A DNA stretch of 37,368 bases from Limosilactobacillus antri DSM 16041 (GCF_000160835.1 NZ_GG700732.1:641029-678396), one strand, 5' to 3'; counted from the stretch's first letter, positions 6,461-15,824 are shown. Program-made: numbers and translations. Notes: generated by a model from the letters alone, not told the origin.

Positions 6461-9283
6461 TTAATCTCGCTTCTTCCGTCCCAGCCCTAGCATACTCGTG
6501 AACGCCACTAACGTTAATGCTGTTAAGGCTTCACCGTGATCATTCCCGGTTTGTGGCAATTGCTGATGAGCGGTCTTCTTAGCAGCTGGTTGCTGAGCCG
6601 TCGCCATAGTCGGCACTGCTTTTGGCTGTGCCTGGCCCGCTTGGGGCTGGTGATTAACTGGCGTCTGCGGTTGCTCGTGACCGCCCGGTACTGGCTGGTC
6701 GTCAGGTTGACCTGGCGTCACTGGCTGATCCTTAGCGTAAACCACCGTCGTTACCAGGTCCGCACTGGCTGGTGTAACCACTTGGCTAGCAACTTCACCT
6801 TGACTTGGCGTGTAGCCCGGAATGGCTGGACTGGTTACTGGCGCAAAGGTGTAACTGCCGTCATTTGACCAGGCACCGTGAGTTGTCTTTCCCGTAACCA
6901 GGTCCACAGTATTGGTCCGCGTAAAGGTCACTGGCTTGACCTGGTCAGGTGCCGCGGTCGTGCCATCAGCAAACACGTAGTGAATGGTTTGCCGCACGGT
7001 CTTCGTTTCAGCCGTCGACTGCGTGCCATGGTTAAAGTGGACGTAGTAGGTTGGAACTTGAGCCTGGCCATCACTAGCAACCATTAATAATTCAAACGGG
7101 TAGTCTTCACCATCTGCATGACCAACCGTGACTTGATTAGTAAAGACGTAGTAACGGGCTTTCAAATCATTAATTAACTGGCGAATTGAGCCATCTAATT
7201 GCTGGTCATCACTATCTAGGCTAGTACCTGTAATGGCCTGCTTCGTTACGTCATCATAGCCGACCACTTGAACCTTTTGTGGCGCCTTCGTTAACTGAAT
7301 GGTGGCGTTTGCCAGTTCAACCGGAGTGGCCGTATCCTGATTAACAATCGTGTACCCATTATATTCAGGATGGTTTGTTAAGAAAGCAGCTGCTTGGGCT
7401 TGAACCTGCTTTAACACAATCGCGTGCGCATCATTAGAGCCGTTCGACTGGTAGAAGGTCGGGGCCGTTTCAGTCACTTCTTGCTGCTGGTCCTGATACG
7501 TCAACTCGTTTGGAATCTGCCGATCCTTCAAATTAAGCAAAGTATCATTATCAGTAATTACAACCAGCTTGCTACTGTCTCGTTGGTGTTGTGCGTTAAA
7601 GTCAGCAATTTCAAACGTTGAGGGAACATTCTGCAGGTGATTAGCGATGATCACTTTTGGCACCCTGTTATTGGCAAACATTTTGCTTACCCCTTGAAAT
7701 GGCGCCGTCGTCCGGACTGCCTTAGCGAAGTCCCAATTAGAAATATTCAACGTTGAAACCTTTGATTCGTCAAACATTGACGAGAAGTTCGTGACGTTGC
7801 CGACCTGCCAATTACTCAGATCGCCTAAGTCAGTAAGGGCACTGTTATGGAACATATTAGTCATGCTCGTAACGTTCGCGACATCCCACTTGCTGAGGTC
7901 TAACTTTTTTAACGAGCAACCGTTAAACATGGAATACATTGTCGTTACGTTGTGGACATCCCAATTAGCTAATTCACCAACGTTGGTCAGGTTCGAACCG
8001 CCAAACATACCACCCATATTCGTCACATTACCGACCTGCCACTGATCCAAATTGCCAATATCGGTGAACTTGGTAGCATTAAACATAAACTCCATGGTCG
8101 TCGCCTTGGAAACGTCCCAACGGTCCAATGAACCAATCTGAGTTAATGCCGATGAGGCGAAGAGGTGTGATAGGTCGCGAACCTGACTAACATCCCAGTT
8201 TGTCAAATCCAATTTCTGCAAAGCTGCCCCATCAAACATCCTAAACATACTTTGGACATTATGCACTTGCCACTGGTCTAACAAACCGACTGACTGCAAC
8301 TTGGTGTCGGCAAACATCCCGCTCATATCGGTGACGTTACCGACCTGCCAACTACTCAGATCGCCAACTGATTGCATCGCTGTCTCATCAAACATGAAGC
8401 TCATATCAGTCACCTGAGCAACATCCCAGTGGCTGAGGTCGCCAACACTTTGCAAATTATCATCGTCATTGAACATTCTCGCCATATTAGTGACGTGACT
8501 AACATCCCAGTGGTCTAAGCCAGTAATGGTCCGCAAAGCCTGCTGACGGTGCCCGGAAAACATCCCGCTCATATTTGTAATCTGACTAGTATCTAACCCG
8601 GTCAGATCTAAGGAAGTCAACTTATCCGGCATTACCAGGTTGCCGTTATAAATAATTGAACCGCCAAAGGCGTTACTCCAGTCACTTCCGGCCGCGATAA
8701 TCTTACCATCCCCCGTCGTGGAAACGGCCAGGGTCGTTGGGTTAGTAGCTAGCAAACTTGCGATTACGTCTTTAGTAATTTGAACCGTTTGACCCTGATT
8801 TAGCTTACCAGCCAGTTCGAAGTCCACATTGTTTGGAATAACAATGTTGGGTGTGGTCCCGGTGTAGCCGGTGAGCTGAAGGCCATCAGCAGTCGCCTGG
8901 TACTGCCAGTTAGCAACATCAACGTCCTGCTTTGCTTGTGCTGGTGTGGTGCTTGGCTCGTTAGCAGGCAAAGCACTGGCACCAGACGTTTGCTGAGTTT
9001 GCTTGGGCGCCTGCGCAGCCGATTGCTGCAAAGTTGCTTGATTAGAACGTTGATTCGTTTCTTTGGCCGTTACCTCATTTGGCTGGTTGGTCATCACTTC
9101 TTGGGCGTTCTGCCCCTCATCAGCCTGGGTATCAGCATGGCCGATTTGCTGACTCCCCGCCAGCAAGACCGTCGTTCCAAGCAAGACCGATGCGACACCA
9201 ACACTCAGCCGCCGTAAAGCATACTTCGGTACTGCCTGACCAGCCCGTTGCCTAATCACTTTGCGATTACTTTTTGAAACCAT
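6461..9283 (-). CDS. LPxTG-anchored BspA-type leucine-rich-repeat protein with Mub-like domain
   Basis: A 940-residue surface protein. A YSIRK-like signal (about residues 21-36, ending SVGVASVLLG) leads to export. A Gln/Ala/Thr-rich stretch follows (about 50-125). About 12 repeats of 23-26 residues (about 223-540) carry the core W(D/Q)V..VT.M..MF, the BspA/DUF285 leucine-rich type. Near 765-855 is a Mub-like mucin-binding domain (TIHYVFADGTTAAPDQ). A Pro/Gln spacer then leads to the sortase motif LPQTG at about 909, a hydrophobic stretch and a basic tail. I start at the ATG at 9283, behind GAGGAG; the TTG at 9298 has no proper ribosome site. Expected role: adhesion to mucus or host matrix; the ligand is unknown. 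Confidence 0.9.
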   Translation of the reverse strand: MVSKSNRKVIRQRAGQAVPKYALRRLSVGVASVLLGTTVLLAGSQQIGHADTQADEGQNAQEVMTNQPNEVTAKETNQRSNQATLQQSAAQAPKQTQQTSGASALPANEPSTTPAQAKQDVDVANWQYQATADGLQLTGYTGTTPNIVIPNNVDFELAGKLNQGQTVQITKDVIASLLATNPTTLAVSTTGDGKIIAAGSDWSNAFGGSIIYNGNLVMPDKLTSLDLTGLDTSQITNMSGMFSGHRQQALRTITGLDHWDVSHVTNMARMFNDDDNLQSVGDLSHWDVAQVTDMSFMFDETAMQSVGDLSSWQVGNVTDMSGMFADTKLQSVGLLDQWQVHNVQSMFRMFDGAALQKLDLTNWDVSQVRDLSHLFASSALTQIGSLDRWDVSKATTMEFMFNATKFTDIGNLDQWQVGNVTNMGGMFGGSNLTNVGELANWDVHNVTTMYSMFNGCSLKKLDLSKWDVANVTSMTNMFHNSALTDLGDLSNWQVGNVTNFSSMFDESKVSTLNISNWDFAKAVRTTAPFQGVSKMFANNRVPKVIIANHLQNVPSTFEIADFNAQHQRDSSKLVVITDNDTLLNLKDRQIPNELTYQDQQQEVTETAPTFYQSNGSNDAHAIVLKQVQAQAAAFLTNHPEYNGYTIVNQDTATPVELANATIQLTKAPQKVQVVGYDDVTKQAITGTSLDSDDQQLDGSIRQLINDLKARYYVFTNQVTVGHADGEDYPFELLMVASDGQAQVPTYYVHFNHGTQSTAETKTVRQTIHYVFADGTTAAPDQVKPVTFTRTNTVDLVTGKTTHGAWSNDGSYTFAPVTSPAIPGYTPSQGEVASQVVTPASADLVTTVVYAKDQPVTPGQPDDQPVPGGHEQPQTPVNHQPQAGQAQPKAVPTMATAQQPAAKKTAHQQLPQTGNDHGEALTALTLVAFTSMLGLGRKKRD

Positions 9284-9400
9284 AATTACTCTCCTCAATG
9301 CATTATTACATTTAATGTGTAAAATCTCGTTTATTTTAGCATAAATTGCCTGCGCTCATAGCCTTACTTTTAGTTAGTGGCGCAAAAGGGTCCTAAGCTT

Positions 9401-9446
9401 AAAAAAGGGCGCCGCGCAGAAGTCATAAATGAACCTCTGCGCGGCG
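9401..9446 (-). terminator. Terminator of the transhydrogenase operon
   Basis: CGCCGCGCAGA (9410-9420) pairs perfectly with TCTGCGCGGCG (9436-9446). On the minus strand the stem is followed by CCCTTTTTTA. It lies about 33 bases past the pntB stop codon. Confidence 0.9.
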
Positions 9447-9478
9447 TCCACTATTACGATAATCAGACGAGCCTACTA

Positions 9479-10894
9479 TTATTCATCAAGGTACTGCTTA
9501 GCAGCAGCGATAATGTCTTTCAGCCCCTTCTTGGCATCAGCAAAGAACATCCGGGTCTGGTCATCGCTAAAGAGCGGGTTGGCAATCCCGGCATAACCAG
9601 GGTGCATCGACCGCTTGATGATGACAACCGACTTCGACTTATCGACGTCCAAAATCGGCATCCCCGAAATGGCGTTGCCCGACTTCCGCGCCAGCGGGTT
9701 GGTAACGTCATTCGCCCCGATGACCAGGGAAACGTCGGTGTTTTCAAACATCGAATTGGCTTCGTCCATCTGCTTCATTTCCTCATACGGAACGTTAACG
9801 TCCGCCAGCAGGACGTTCATGTGTCCTGGCATCCGCCCCGCAACCGGGTGGATGGCATAGTTGACGTTAATTCCGTGGTCAGTTAGCAGCTTCGCCAATT
9901 CGGCCACTTCATGCTGGGCCTGGGCGGCGGCTAAACCGTAACCAGGAACAATCATCACGTTGTGGGCGTAGGCCAATTGCAGGCCAATATCATCGGCAGA
10001 GGTTTCCTTAACGTTAACCGGCACGTCGTCAGCAGCGCCACCATCACTGGCACCGCCACCAAAGCCCCCGGCGAGGATGTTGGCCACGGACCGGTTCATC
10101 GCTTCGGCCATCTGCAGGGTCAGGATTGTTCCGGCAGCCCCAACTAAGGCCCCGGCAATAATCAGAACCTGGTGGTCAATTACGAAACCGGCAAAGGCAA
10201 CGGCCAGCCCGGTGAAGGCGTTCAACAGCGAAACAACCACTGGCATATCAGCACCGCCAATTGGCAAGGTCATCAGGAGACCGAAGACCAGGGCAGCAAC
10301 TAATTCAAGAACCAGCGCCCAGTAGTTTTGTGGGAAACCGATCATCCAAACGGCCCCCACGATCATGGCAATAATTGACAGGGCGTTGCAAATCCGGCTA
10401 CCAGGGAAGGTGATCGGCTTGCCGGAAACGTGTCCCGCTAGCTTACCAGTAGCAATCAGCGAACCGGAGAAAGTAGTACCCCCGATAATTACGTCCAAAA
10501 CCACTGGAATCGACAGGATCAAGCCCAGGCGCGTCCCGTTTGCTACCTGCAAGTAGTCAAAGACCCCAATAACGGCCGCGGCACCACCACCAACGGCGTT
10601 AAAGAGGGAAACCAGCTGGGGAACGTCGGTCATCTTGACCTTGCGGGCCTTAATAACCCCGTAGAGGATCCCGAGGGCCAAACCGGCAACCAGTGCAATC
10701 CAGCCAGCCGCAGTAATCTTGCCATCAGCAATAATCGTGATGATAATCATGATTACCGCCAGCGCCATCCCAAGGCACGAGAGGCCGTTCCCCTTCCGGG
10801 CGGTCTTTGGCGACCGCATCAGGTGGACACCAATGACGTAGCAGATGGCCGAAACCAGGTAAACTAATGATGAACAGGTTTGTAATCCAGTCAT
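9479..10894 (-). CDS. pntB: NAD(P) transhydrogenase subunit beta
   Basis: A 471-residue subunit of the proton-translocating transhydrogenase, which couples hydride transfer between NADH and NADP+ to proton movement across the membrane. The N-terminal two thirds hold about nine membrane segments (domain II). From about residue 290 comes the soluble NADP(H)-binding domain III, with VPGYGLAAAQAQHE, NAISGMPILDVDKS and KRSMHPGYAGIANPLF all recognisable. The start codon overlaps the pntAB stop in TAATG, which points to coupled translation. Length is normal. In a fermenting organism it would adjust the NADPH/NADH balance. Confidence 0.96.
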   Translation of the reverse strand: MTGLQTCSSLVYLVSAICYVIGVHLMRSPKTARKGNGLSCLGMALAVIMIIITIIADGKITAAGWIALVAGLALGILYGVIKARKVKMTDVPQLVSLFNAVGGGAAAVIGVFDYLQVANGTRLGLILSIPVVLDVIIGGTTFSGSLIATGKLAGHVSGKPITFPGSRICNALSIIAMIVGAVWMIGFPQNYWALVLELVAALVFGLLMTLPIGGADMPVVVSLLNAFTGLAVAFAGFVIDHQVLIIAGALVGAAGTILTLQMAEAMNRSVANILAGGFGGGASDGGAADDVPVNVKETSADDIGLQLAYAHNVMIVPGYGLAAAQAQHEVAELAKLLTDHGINVNYAIHPVAGRMPGHMNVLLADVNVPYEEMKQMDEANSMFENTDVSLVIGANDVTNPLARKSGNAISGMPILDVDKSKSVVIIKRSMHPGYAGIANPLFSDDQTRMFFADAKKGLKDIIAAAKQYLDE

Positions 10895-11226
10895 TATTGT
10901 TCACCTCCGTCCTGCTTGCCGTCCTTTGCCGGGGCCTGGCCCGCCTTCGGACGGTCAAACATTCCTAGCATCCGGTCGGTTACGGTGTAACCACCGGCAA
11001 CGTTAACGGCCGCAAAGAACGCACACAGGAAGGCCAGGACGTAAAAGCCCCAGCTGTTGGCTTCTGCGGCAACCACGAAGGCCCCCACGACAACGACCCC
11101 GTGGATCGCGTTTGCGCCTGACATCATCGGTGTCTGCAAGGTTGCGGGAATCTTGCTCATGACTTCAAAACCGACGAGGAGACTTAAAACAAAAATCGCT
11201 AAATTAGAATATAATTGCTCACTCAT
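10894..11226 (-). CDS. pntAB: NAD(P) transhydrogenase subunit alpha, membrane part
   Basis: A 110-residue protein with three to four hydrophobic segments, matching the split C-terminal part of the alpha subunit found in organisms with a three-gene transhydrogenase. The stretch VGFEVMSKIPATLQTPMMSGANAIHGVVVVGA (within residues 19-50, here quoted only to identify the family) contains the conserved SGANAIHG motif of domain II. It lies between pntAA (17 bases upstream) and pntB (1-base overlap). A charged 20-residue tail follows the last membrane segment. Confidence 0.95.
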   Translation of the reverse strand: MSEQLYSNLAIFVLSLLVGFEVMSKIPATLQTPMMSGANAIHGVVVVGAFVVAAEANSWGFYVLAFLCAFFAAVNVAGGYTVTDRMLGMFDRPKAGQAPAKDGKQDGGEQ

Positions 11227-11243
11227 AAAATCGCTCCCCCTTC

Positions 11244-12437
11244 TTATTTCTGCTCCTGCTGGTCTGACTTGTCAGCCGGTGCCTCTGCCTTCTTGAGTTC
11301 AGGCAGGCCCAGCTGCGACCGCAGACGGCCGGAGATGACTTCCCCCTGGTGGGTGGCAACCAGTTCGGACATTACGTCGTCCGTCGTGTCAATTTCAATC
11401 TCGCCATCCTTATTCAGCAGCGCCTTAATAACGGCCTGCACGTTCTTGGAGTACATCTCGGAAGCACTGGTTGCAAGCTCGCTCGGCAGGTTGTCCGCGC
11501 CAACGATTTTGGCCCCGTTAGCCGTTTCTACCACTTCACCCGGCTTTGAACCGGCAACGTTGCCGCCGAGGTCACTGGCCGCAATGTCGATGAAGATCGA
11601 GCCTGGTGCGGCTTCCTGCACGGACTTTTCAGTAACCAGCATTGGCGGCTTCTTCCCGGGAACCCGAGCCGTCGTGATTACAATGTCGCTATCCGCAATG
11701 AAGCCGGCTAGTTCATCCTGCTGTTGCTGCTGCTCTTCCTTGGTCAGCTGACGGGCATAGCCGCCCTTGCCGGCAGCGGAAACGGAACTCGTCAGGAACT
11801 TGGCCCCCAGTGATTCCACTTCCCCACGGGAGGCTGGCCGCACGTCATAGCCGGAAACAATCGCACCCAAACGCTTAGCGGTCCCGATGGCTTGCAGGCC
11901 GGCAACCCCGGTTCCTAAGACCAGCACTTTCGCCGGCTTCGCAGTCCCGGCGGCGGTAATCATCATCGGGAAATAGCGCATGAAGTGGTCCGCAGCGACC
12001 AGGGCCGCTTTATAGCCGGCAACCGAGGACTGTGAACTCAGGGCATCCATACTCTGCGCCCGGGAAACCGTCCGCGGCAGCAGCTCAAAGGACAGGGCCG
12101 TTACCTGCTTTTCCGCTAGCTGCTTGGCGACATCGTGGTCGACCGACAGGGAGAGCAGGCCCAGAATTACCTGGTGCTCCTTTAATTGGCCCAGCGTGTC
12201 CTCGTCCGGGCGATCCACGACCGTTAGCAAGTTGGCCTGTGCGAGGGCGGCGGACCGGTCAACGACCTTGGCCCCCGCCTCTTCATACTGCTGGTCAGCA
12301 AAGTTGGCTGCGGCACCAGCGCCCCGTTCGACGAGTACTTGACAGCCCTGCTTTATTAACCTCTTAACAACACTTGGCACTAAAGAAACCCGGTGTTCGG
12401 CCGGCGCTTCCTTTAGCGCTGCAATTGTAATTGCCAT
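11244..12437 (-). CDS. pntAA: NAD(P) transhydrogenase subunit alpha, NAD-binding part
   Basis: A 397-residue soluble domain I subunit. The N-terminal alanine dehydrogenase/PNT lobe (about residues 4-135) contains the SRAQSMDALSSQ segment (125-136) that contacts the nucleotide. The Rossmann lobe has VLGTGVAGLQA (173-183). The tail (about 375-397) is rich in Lys, Glu and Gln. A short Gln run (EEQQQQQD, about 235) lies on the surface helix of the second lobe and seems harmless. It is the first gene of pntAA-pntAB-pntB. A cre-like sequence (TGAAAGCGGTTGAT on the minus strand, near 12461-12474) lies upstream but matches the consensus only in its first half. Confidence 0.96.
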   Translation of the reverse strand: MAITIAALKEAPAEHRVSLVPSVVKRLIKQGCQVLVERGAGAAANFADQQYEEAGAKVVDRSAALAQANLLTVVDRPDEDTLGQLKEHQVILGLLSLSVDHDVAKQLAEKQVTALSFELLPRTVSRAQSMDALSSQSSVAGYKAALVAADHFMRYFPMMITAAGTAKPAKVLVLGTGVAGLQAIGTAKRLGAIVSGYDVRPASRGEVESLGAKFLTSSVSAAGKGGYARQLTKEEQQQQQDELAGFIADSDIVITTARVPGKKPPMLVTEKSVQEAAPGSIFIDIAASDLGGNVAGSKPGEVVETANGAKIVGADNLPSELATSASEMYSKNVQAVIKALLNKDGEIEIDTTDDVMSELVATHQGEVISGRLRSQLGLPELKKAEAPADKSDQQEQK

Positions 12438-12546
12438 ACTGATTCCTCCTCATTTTGATAATCAACCGCTTTCACCATTAATAATAGTCTACTTTGTGCT
12501 TTAAATCACACCTTTTATGACATTTTTGCAATTTTTATTCGTTTTC

Positions 12547-12578
12547 AATAAAAAAATCAGTCACGATGGACTGATTCT
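12547..12578 (-). terminator. Terminator of yaaA
   Basis: AATCAGTC (12555-12562) pairs with GACTGATT (12569-12576). On the minus strand the stem is followed by a run of T. Confidence 0.85.
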
Positions 12579-12592
12579 GCTTAGCTAATACT

Positions 12593-13339
12593 TTAATTGC
12601 GGGTAAAAGCCAGGCAATCCGCCGTCGATAACTCAGGGCGGAAACGGTAGCCGCCGACCGTAAATTCCTTGACCCCCGCCAGGTCGGTAATGTTATTCTC
12701 TGCAAGGTAGCGAACCATCGTCCCCCGCGCCATCTTCGCCCGGGTAGCCGTTTGCTTGACCCTGCCCGCCACTTCTTCGCCAAAGACACACTTGACCAGC
12801 CGCTGGCGGCCGGTCAAATAGGGCCGGACCGCCCGCTCGTATTCAACGGACGCCAGGTCTAAGACCAGCTGGTCATCCTGGTACAGAGAATCTGCCAGCC
12901 GGCGTCCCCAGAACTGGTAGAGGTTGGCCGTCCCCGCAACCCGGGCCCGGTCGCCCATCCCCAGCCGGTAGGGAACAATGCCGTCAAAGGGGCGCAGGAG
13001 GCCGTAAAAGCCGGAGAGAATCCGCAGGTGGTCTTCTACGTAGCGCAGTCCCTGCTCAGAAAACACGTCCGGTGCCATGTGCTGGTACTGCAGGCCGGTA
13101 AAAGCAATGATGGCCGGAGTGAGCCCGCGTTCCAAGTCCATTTCCTGCAGCCAGCGGTAATTTTTCTCCGCCAGCCGCGTACTGCAATTCCACCACAGCC
13201 GGTGAAGCTCTTCGTAACTTAGCGACCGCATCCAGGCCAAAATCTGCTTAGTCGCTGGCAAAAATTCGGGCAGGTCATGGTAGGGAAAGCTATCTTCATC
13301 AATTTTCATCGTACGGGCGGGGGCAATAATAATTTTCAT
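12593..13339 (-). CDS. yaaA: YaaA family peroxide-stress protein (UPF0246)
   Basis: A 248-residue cytoplasmic protein of the YaaA/DUF328 family. The N-terminus MKIIIAPARTM, the central AIIAFTGLQYQHM and the RILSGFYGLLRPFDGIVPYRLGMG segment (about 107-129) are family hallmarks. E. coli YaaA binds DNA and lowers intracellular free iron during hydrogen peroxide stress; whether the lactobacillus protein does the same is not shown. AAAGGAG lies about 12 bases upstream of the ATG, a slightly long spacing. It is monocistronic, with its own terminator, and divergent from the yueI-like gene. Confidence 0.9.
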   Translation of the reverse strand: MKIIIAPARTMKIDEDSFPYHDLPEFLPATKQILAWMRSLSYEELHRLWWNCSTRLAEKNYRWLQEMDLERGLTPAIIAFTGLQYQHMAPDVFSEQGLRYVEDHLRILSGFYGLLRPFDGIVPYRLGMGDRARVAGTANLYQFWGRRLADSLYQDDQLVLDLASVEYERAVRPYLTGRQRLVKCVFGEEVAGRVKQTATRAKMARGTMVRYLAENNITDLAGVKEFTVGGYRFRPELSTADCLAFTRN

Positions 13340-13434
13340 CGCTAATCAGTGCTCCTTTGCAAGCCGTCAAACGGGATTTCTTCTTCCCCATAATGGTACA
13401 ATAAAATCATTATTCTGACTAAGGAGGAGTTTAC

Positions 13435-13923
13435 GTGACAGCAGAGAAAAAATCAGCGGTGGAACAGCGCCTTGATAATGGAATCTATGGCACCCCGCAG
13501 ATCAAACCCGACGAGCAGCGCCGCTACCTGGGAACCTTTCGGGAGCGGGTCTGCCTAACCATCAGCGTGGCCGAGCTGCACGAACAAAGCTGGGTCGCCG
13601 CCTTGGCTGCCGAATTTAAGCGGGGGTACGGCAGGCTGGTCTTCTTAAACGGCAACCTGCCCCACGAGGAGATCCGCCCCTACGTCAGGGCAGCGGCTCA
13701 GGCCGGCGCGAACTTCACCATGAAAACCGACCCGGAATTTAAGACCGACCCCCGCTCCCTGGCCGTTGTCGTGGCCGCCAAAGAGGCCGTCTACCAAAGC
13801 CCGGTTGACGTCAAAAAACGCTACCCCCAGCTGGCAAGCAGCGGACCTGCAACAAAAGCGGCGACGAAGAACAAGCAGCACGGCGGCTTTTTCCACCGCC
13901 TCTTTCACCGGGAGGGACAATAA
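13435..13923 (+). CDS. YueI-like protein (DUF1694)
   Basis: A 162-residue soluble protein that matches the YueI/DUF1694 family by its N-terminus (LDNGIYGTPQIKPDEQRRYLGTFRERV) and the ending EAVYQSPVDV.KRYP. The function of the family is not known; its fold resembles that of ribosomal protein L7Ae-like or RNA-binding proteins only by suggestion. The GTG start follows AAGGAGGAG. An extended -10 (TGGTACAAT, ending at about 13401) lies upstream. Its stop overlaps the rarA start in TAATG, so the two genes are translationally coupled. Confidence 0.8.
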   Translation: MTAEKKSAVEQRLDNGIYGTPQIKPDEQRRYLGTFRERVCLTISVAELHEQSWVAALAAEFKRGYGRLVFLNGNLPHEEIRPYVRAAAQAGANFTMKTDPEFKTDPRSLAVVVAAKEAVYQSPVDVKKRYPQLASSGPATKAATKNKQHGGFFHRLFHREGQ

Positions 13924-15224
13924 TGGAACCACTTGCTTACCGAATGCGGCCCCGGACACTTGAGGAGGTAGTCGGCCAACAGCACCTGGTCGGCCCCGGT
14001 AAAATCATCTCCCGGATGGTTAAGGCCCGGATGCTTTCCTCAATGATCCTCTATGGCCCGCCGGGGACCGGGAAAACCAGCATTGCCAGTGCGATTGCGG
14101 GTTCTACCAGGTACGCCTTCCGCAAGCTCAACGCCGCAACCGACAGTAAGAAGGACCTGCAGATCGTGGCCGAGGAAGCCAAGATGAGCGGAACCGTCAT
14201 CCTCCTGCTTGACGAAATCCACCGCCTGGATAAGGCCAAACAGGACTTCCTCCTCCCCCACCTGGAGAGCGGGCGGATCGTCCTGATTGGGGCGACGACC
14301 GAAAATCCCTACATCAGCATTAACCCGGCTATTCGCAGCCGGACCCAGATCTTTCCCGTCCACCCCCTCAGCATTGACGACATTAAGGTAGCGATTGCGC
14401 GGGCGCTAACCGATAAGGAACGGGGGCTCGGTAAAATGCCCCTGGTCTTAGCGGCCAACGCCGAAGAGCAGTTGGCCCGGGCGACAAACGGGGACCTGCG
14501 CAGCGCCTTCAACGGCCTTGAACTGGCCGCCCGGTCCACCGATCCGGGACCGGATGGCAAAATCCACCTGACCCTGCCGGTGATTGAAGAAAGCGTCCAG
14601 AAAAAGGCGCTCAGCGCCGATAAGGACGGGGACGCCCACTATGACGTCATCTCCGCCTTTCAGAAGTCGATCCGCGGGTCGGACGTTGACGCGGCCCTCC
14701 ACTACCTCGCCCGCTTGATTGAAGCAGGGGACCTGACTTCAATCGCCCGCCGGCTGATGGTTATCGCCTACGAAGACATCGGGCTGGCCAATATGCCGGC
14801 GGTCCAACGGGCGGTCACCGCAGTCCAAGCGGCCCAGCAGGTTGGCCTGCCGGAAGCACGGATTCCCCTTGCCGACGTGGTGATTGAGCTCTGCCTCTCA
14901 CCCAAGTCAAATTCCGGAATTGCGGCAATCGACCAGGCCCTGACCCAGGTCAAGCAGGGCGGCTTCGGCGACGTCCCGGCCTACCTGAAGGACGCTCACT
15001 ACAAGGGTGCCCAGCGGCTCGGCCACGGGGTCGACTACCAGTTCCCCCATGACCATCCCCAGGACTGGGTGGCCCAACAGTACCTCCCTGACCGGATCAA
15101 GGATGCCCAGTATTACCAGCCCAAGCAAAACGGCCGCTTTGAACAGGCCCTGGGAAAGCAGTACTGGCAGCTGCGGCACGCTCAACAGCACGGTCTCGCT
15201 GGTCACCACCACCCGGCGAAATAA
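13923..15224 (+). CDS. rarA: Replication-associated recombination protein A (AAA+ ATPase)
   Basis: A 433-residue AAA+ ATPase of the RarA/MgsA family, which acts at stalled replication forks. Walker A is GPPGTGKTS (residues 45-53), Walker B LLLDEIH (94-100), then sensor 1 ATTENP (about 122-127) and [11 protein letters not shown] (about 183-193). The C-terminal helical region includes the [21 protein letters not shown] and [14 protein letters not shown] segments conserved in the family. Length is normal. The gene is cotranscribed with the yueI-like gene, and the 6S-like RNA follows it, as 6S RNA lies near rarA in Bacillus. Confidence 0.96.
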   Translation: MEPLAYRMRPRTLEEVVGQQHLVGPGKIISRMVKARMLSSMILYGPPGTGKTSIASAIAGSTRYAFRKLNAATDSKKDLQIVAEEAKMSGTVILLLDEIHRLDKAKQDFLLPHLESGRIVLIGATTENPYISINPAIRSRTQIFPVHPLSIDDIKVAIARALTDKERGLGKMPLVLAANAEEQLARATNGDLRSAFNGLELAARSTDPGPDGKIHLTLPVIEESVQKKALSADKDGDAHYDVISAFQKSIRGSDVDAALHYLARLIEAGDLTSIARRLMVIAYEDIGLANMPAVQRAVTAVQAAQQVGLPEARIPLADVVIELCLSPKSNSGIAAIDQALTQVKQGGFGDVPAYLKDAHYKGAQRLGHGVDYQFPHDHPQDWVAQQYLPDRIKDAQYYQPKQNGRFEQALGKQYWQLRHAQQHGLAGHHHPAK

Positions 15225-15253
15225 TTGCCTCAGCAGCTAAAAGATGCTAACAT
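15225..15253 (+). promoter_or_regulatory. Promoter of the 6S-like RNA
   Basis: The -35 TTGCCT (15225-15230, directly after the rarA stop) and the -10 TAACAT (15248-15253) are 17 bases apart. The expected start at about 15260 coincides with the base of the RNA's closing stem. Confidence 0.65.
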
Positions 15254-15259
15254 AAGAAT

Positions 15260-15451
15260 TGAAAATTCTGTGGTGTACGCGTTGTCTAAACGCAGGTTTG
15301 CCTTACAGTCTTTTTACTTTGGGACTAGCGTCATGTATTCTTTTACAACATGCCTTTTCACTTGGTAGTTGGCGACTAGACAACCGTGTCCCACCTGTTT
15401 TACACACAGGTCAACACTGAATGACAATTAACGGCACTAACGGAGTTTTCG
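15260..15451 (+). ncRNA. ssrS: 6S RNA-like (lacto-usp type) noncoding RNA
   Basis: A region of about 190 bases without an ORF. Its ends pair over 10 bases, GAAAATTCTG (15261-15270) with CGGAGTTTTC (15441-15450) including G-U pairs. An apical hairpin is visible around 15330-15355 (CATGT ... ACATG). This rod with a closed base and an open centre is the 6S plan. The position fits: downstream of rarA and upstream of a hypothetical gene plus usp, which is the context described for the lacto-usp motif, itself proposed to be the 6S RNA of some lactobacilli. 6S RNA binds RNA polymerase holoenzyme and mimics an open promoter. I identified it by context and pairing, not by a model search. Confidence 0.75.
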
Positions 15452-15460
15452 TACATAGCA

Positions 15461-15505
15461 GCGGCCGGTGACATGGTAGCCATTTGTCACCAGCCGCTTA
15501 ATTAT
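15461..15505 (+). terminator. Hairpin terminator after the 6S-like RNA
   Basis: GCGGCCGGTGACA (15461-15473) pairs with TGTCACCAGCCGC (15485-15497), with one mismatch. It is followed by TTAATTATT, a modest T tract. Confidence 0.7.
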
Positions 15506-15526
15506 TAAGCAAAGGATTGTTGTCGG

Positions 15527-15820
15527 ATGCTCTTACCAATCTTAGTAACCCTCTTTGGACTAATCGCCCTGTTTGAAGGCCTCTTCTTTTTAACCCACCT
15601 CCACAAGGACTTTCTGATCCTGGAACCCACTAGCAGCCCCTTCGTCGCCCGCCAGTTAAAAATCTGGGGCATTATCTTAACCATTCTCGGACTAGTAACG
15701 ATCGGGGCGGCGTGGACCAATAACATCACCTTTATCGTGGTCATGGTCGTGCTTGGCTGTATTCTGGAAACCCAGATGGCCTTTGCGGTCACCAGTGAAT
15801 TTCGTGCCAAGTATCACTAG
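15527..15820 (+). CDS. Small membrane protein, possibly DUF3899-like
   Basis: A 97-residue protein with three hydrophobic segments (about residues 2-22, 46-63 and 67-83) and short charged loops. The pattern resembles the DUF3899 type small membrane proteins, but I am not certain of the family. AAAGGA lies 10 bases before the ATG. It is the hypothetical gene that sits between the 6S-like RNA and usp in several lactobacilli. It ends 64 bases before the usp start and may be read from the 6S promoter by readthrough. No function can be assigned. Confidence 0.75.
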   Translation: MLLPILVTLFGLIALFEGLFFLTHLHKDFLILEPTSSPFVARQLKIWGIILTILGLVTIGAAWTNNITFIVVMVVLGCILETQMAFAVTSEFRAKYH

Positions 15821-15824
15821 GTTC

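Noticed and set aside
7740..8600. Regularly spaced similar DNA units, superficially like a CRISPR array
   Set aside because: The units encode leucine-rich repeats in one long open frame, have no fixed spacer length, and no cas genes are near.
11720..11745. Run of Gln codons in pntAA
   Set aside because: It is short and lies on a variable surface helix of the family; I see no effect on the reading frame or catalytic motifs.
12461..12474. cre site before pntAA
   Set aside because: Only the first half matches the consensus and the dyad symmetry is poor.
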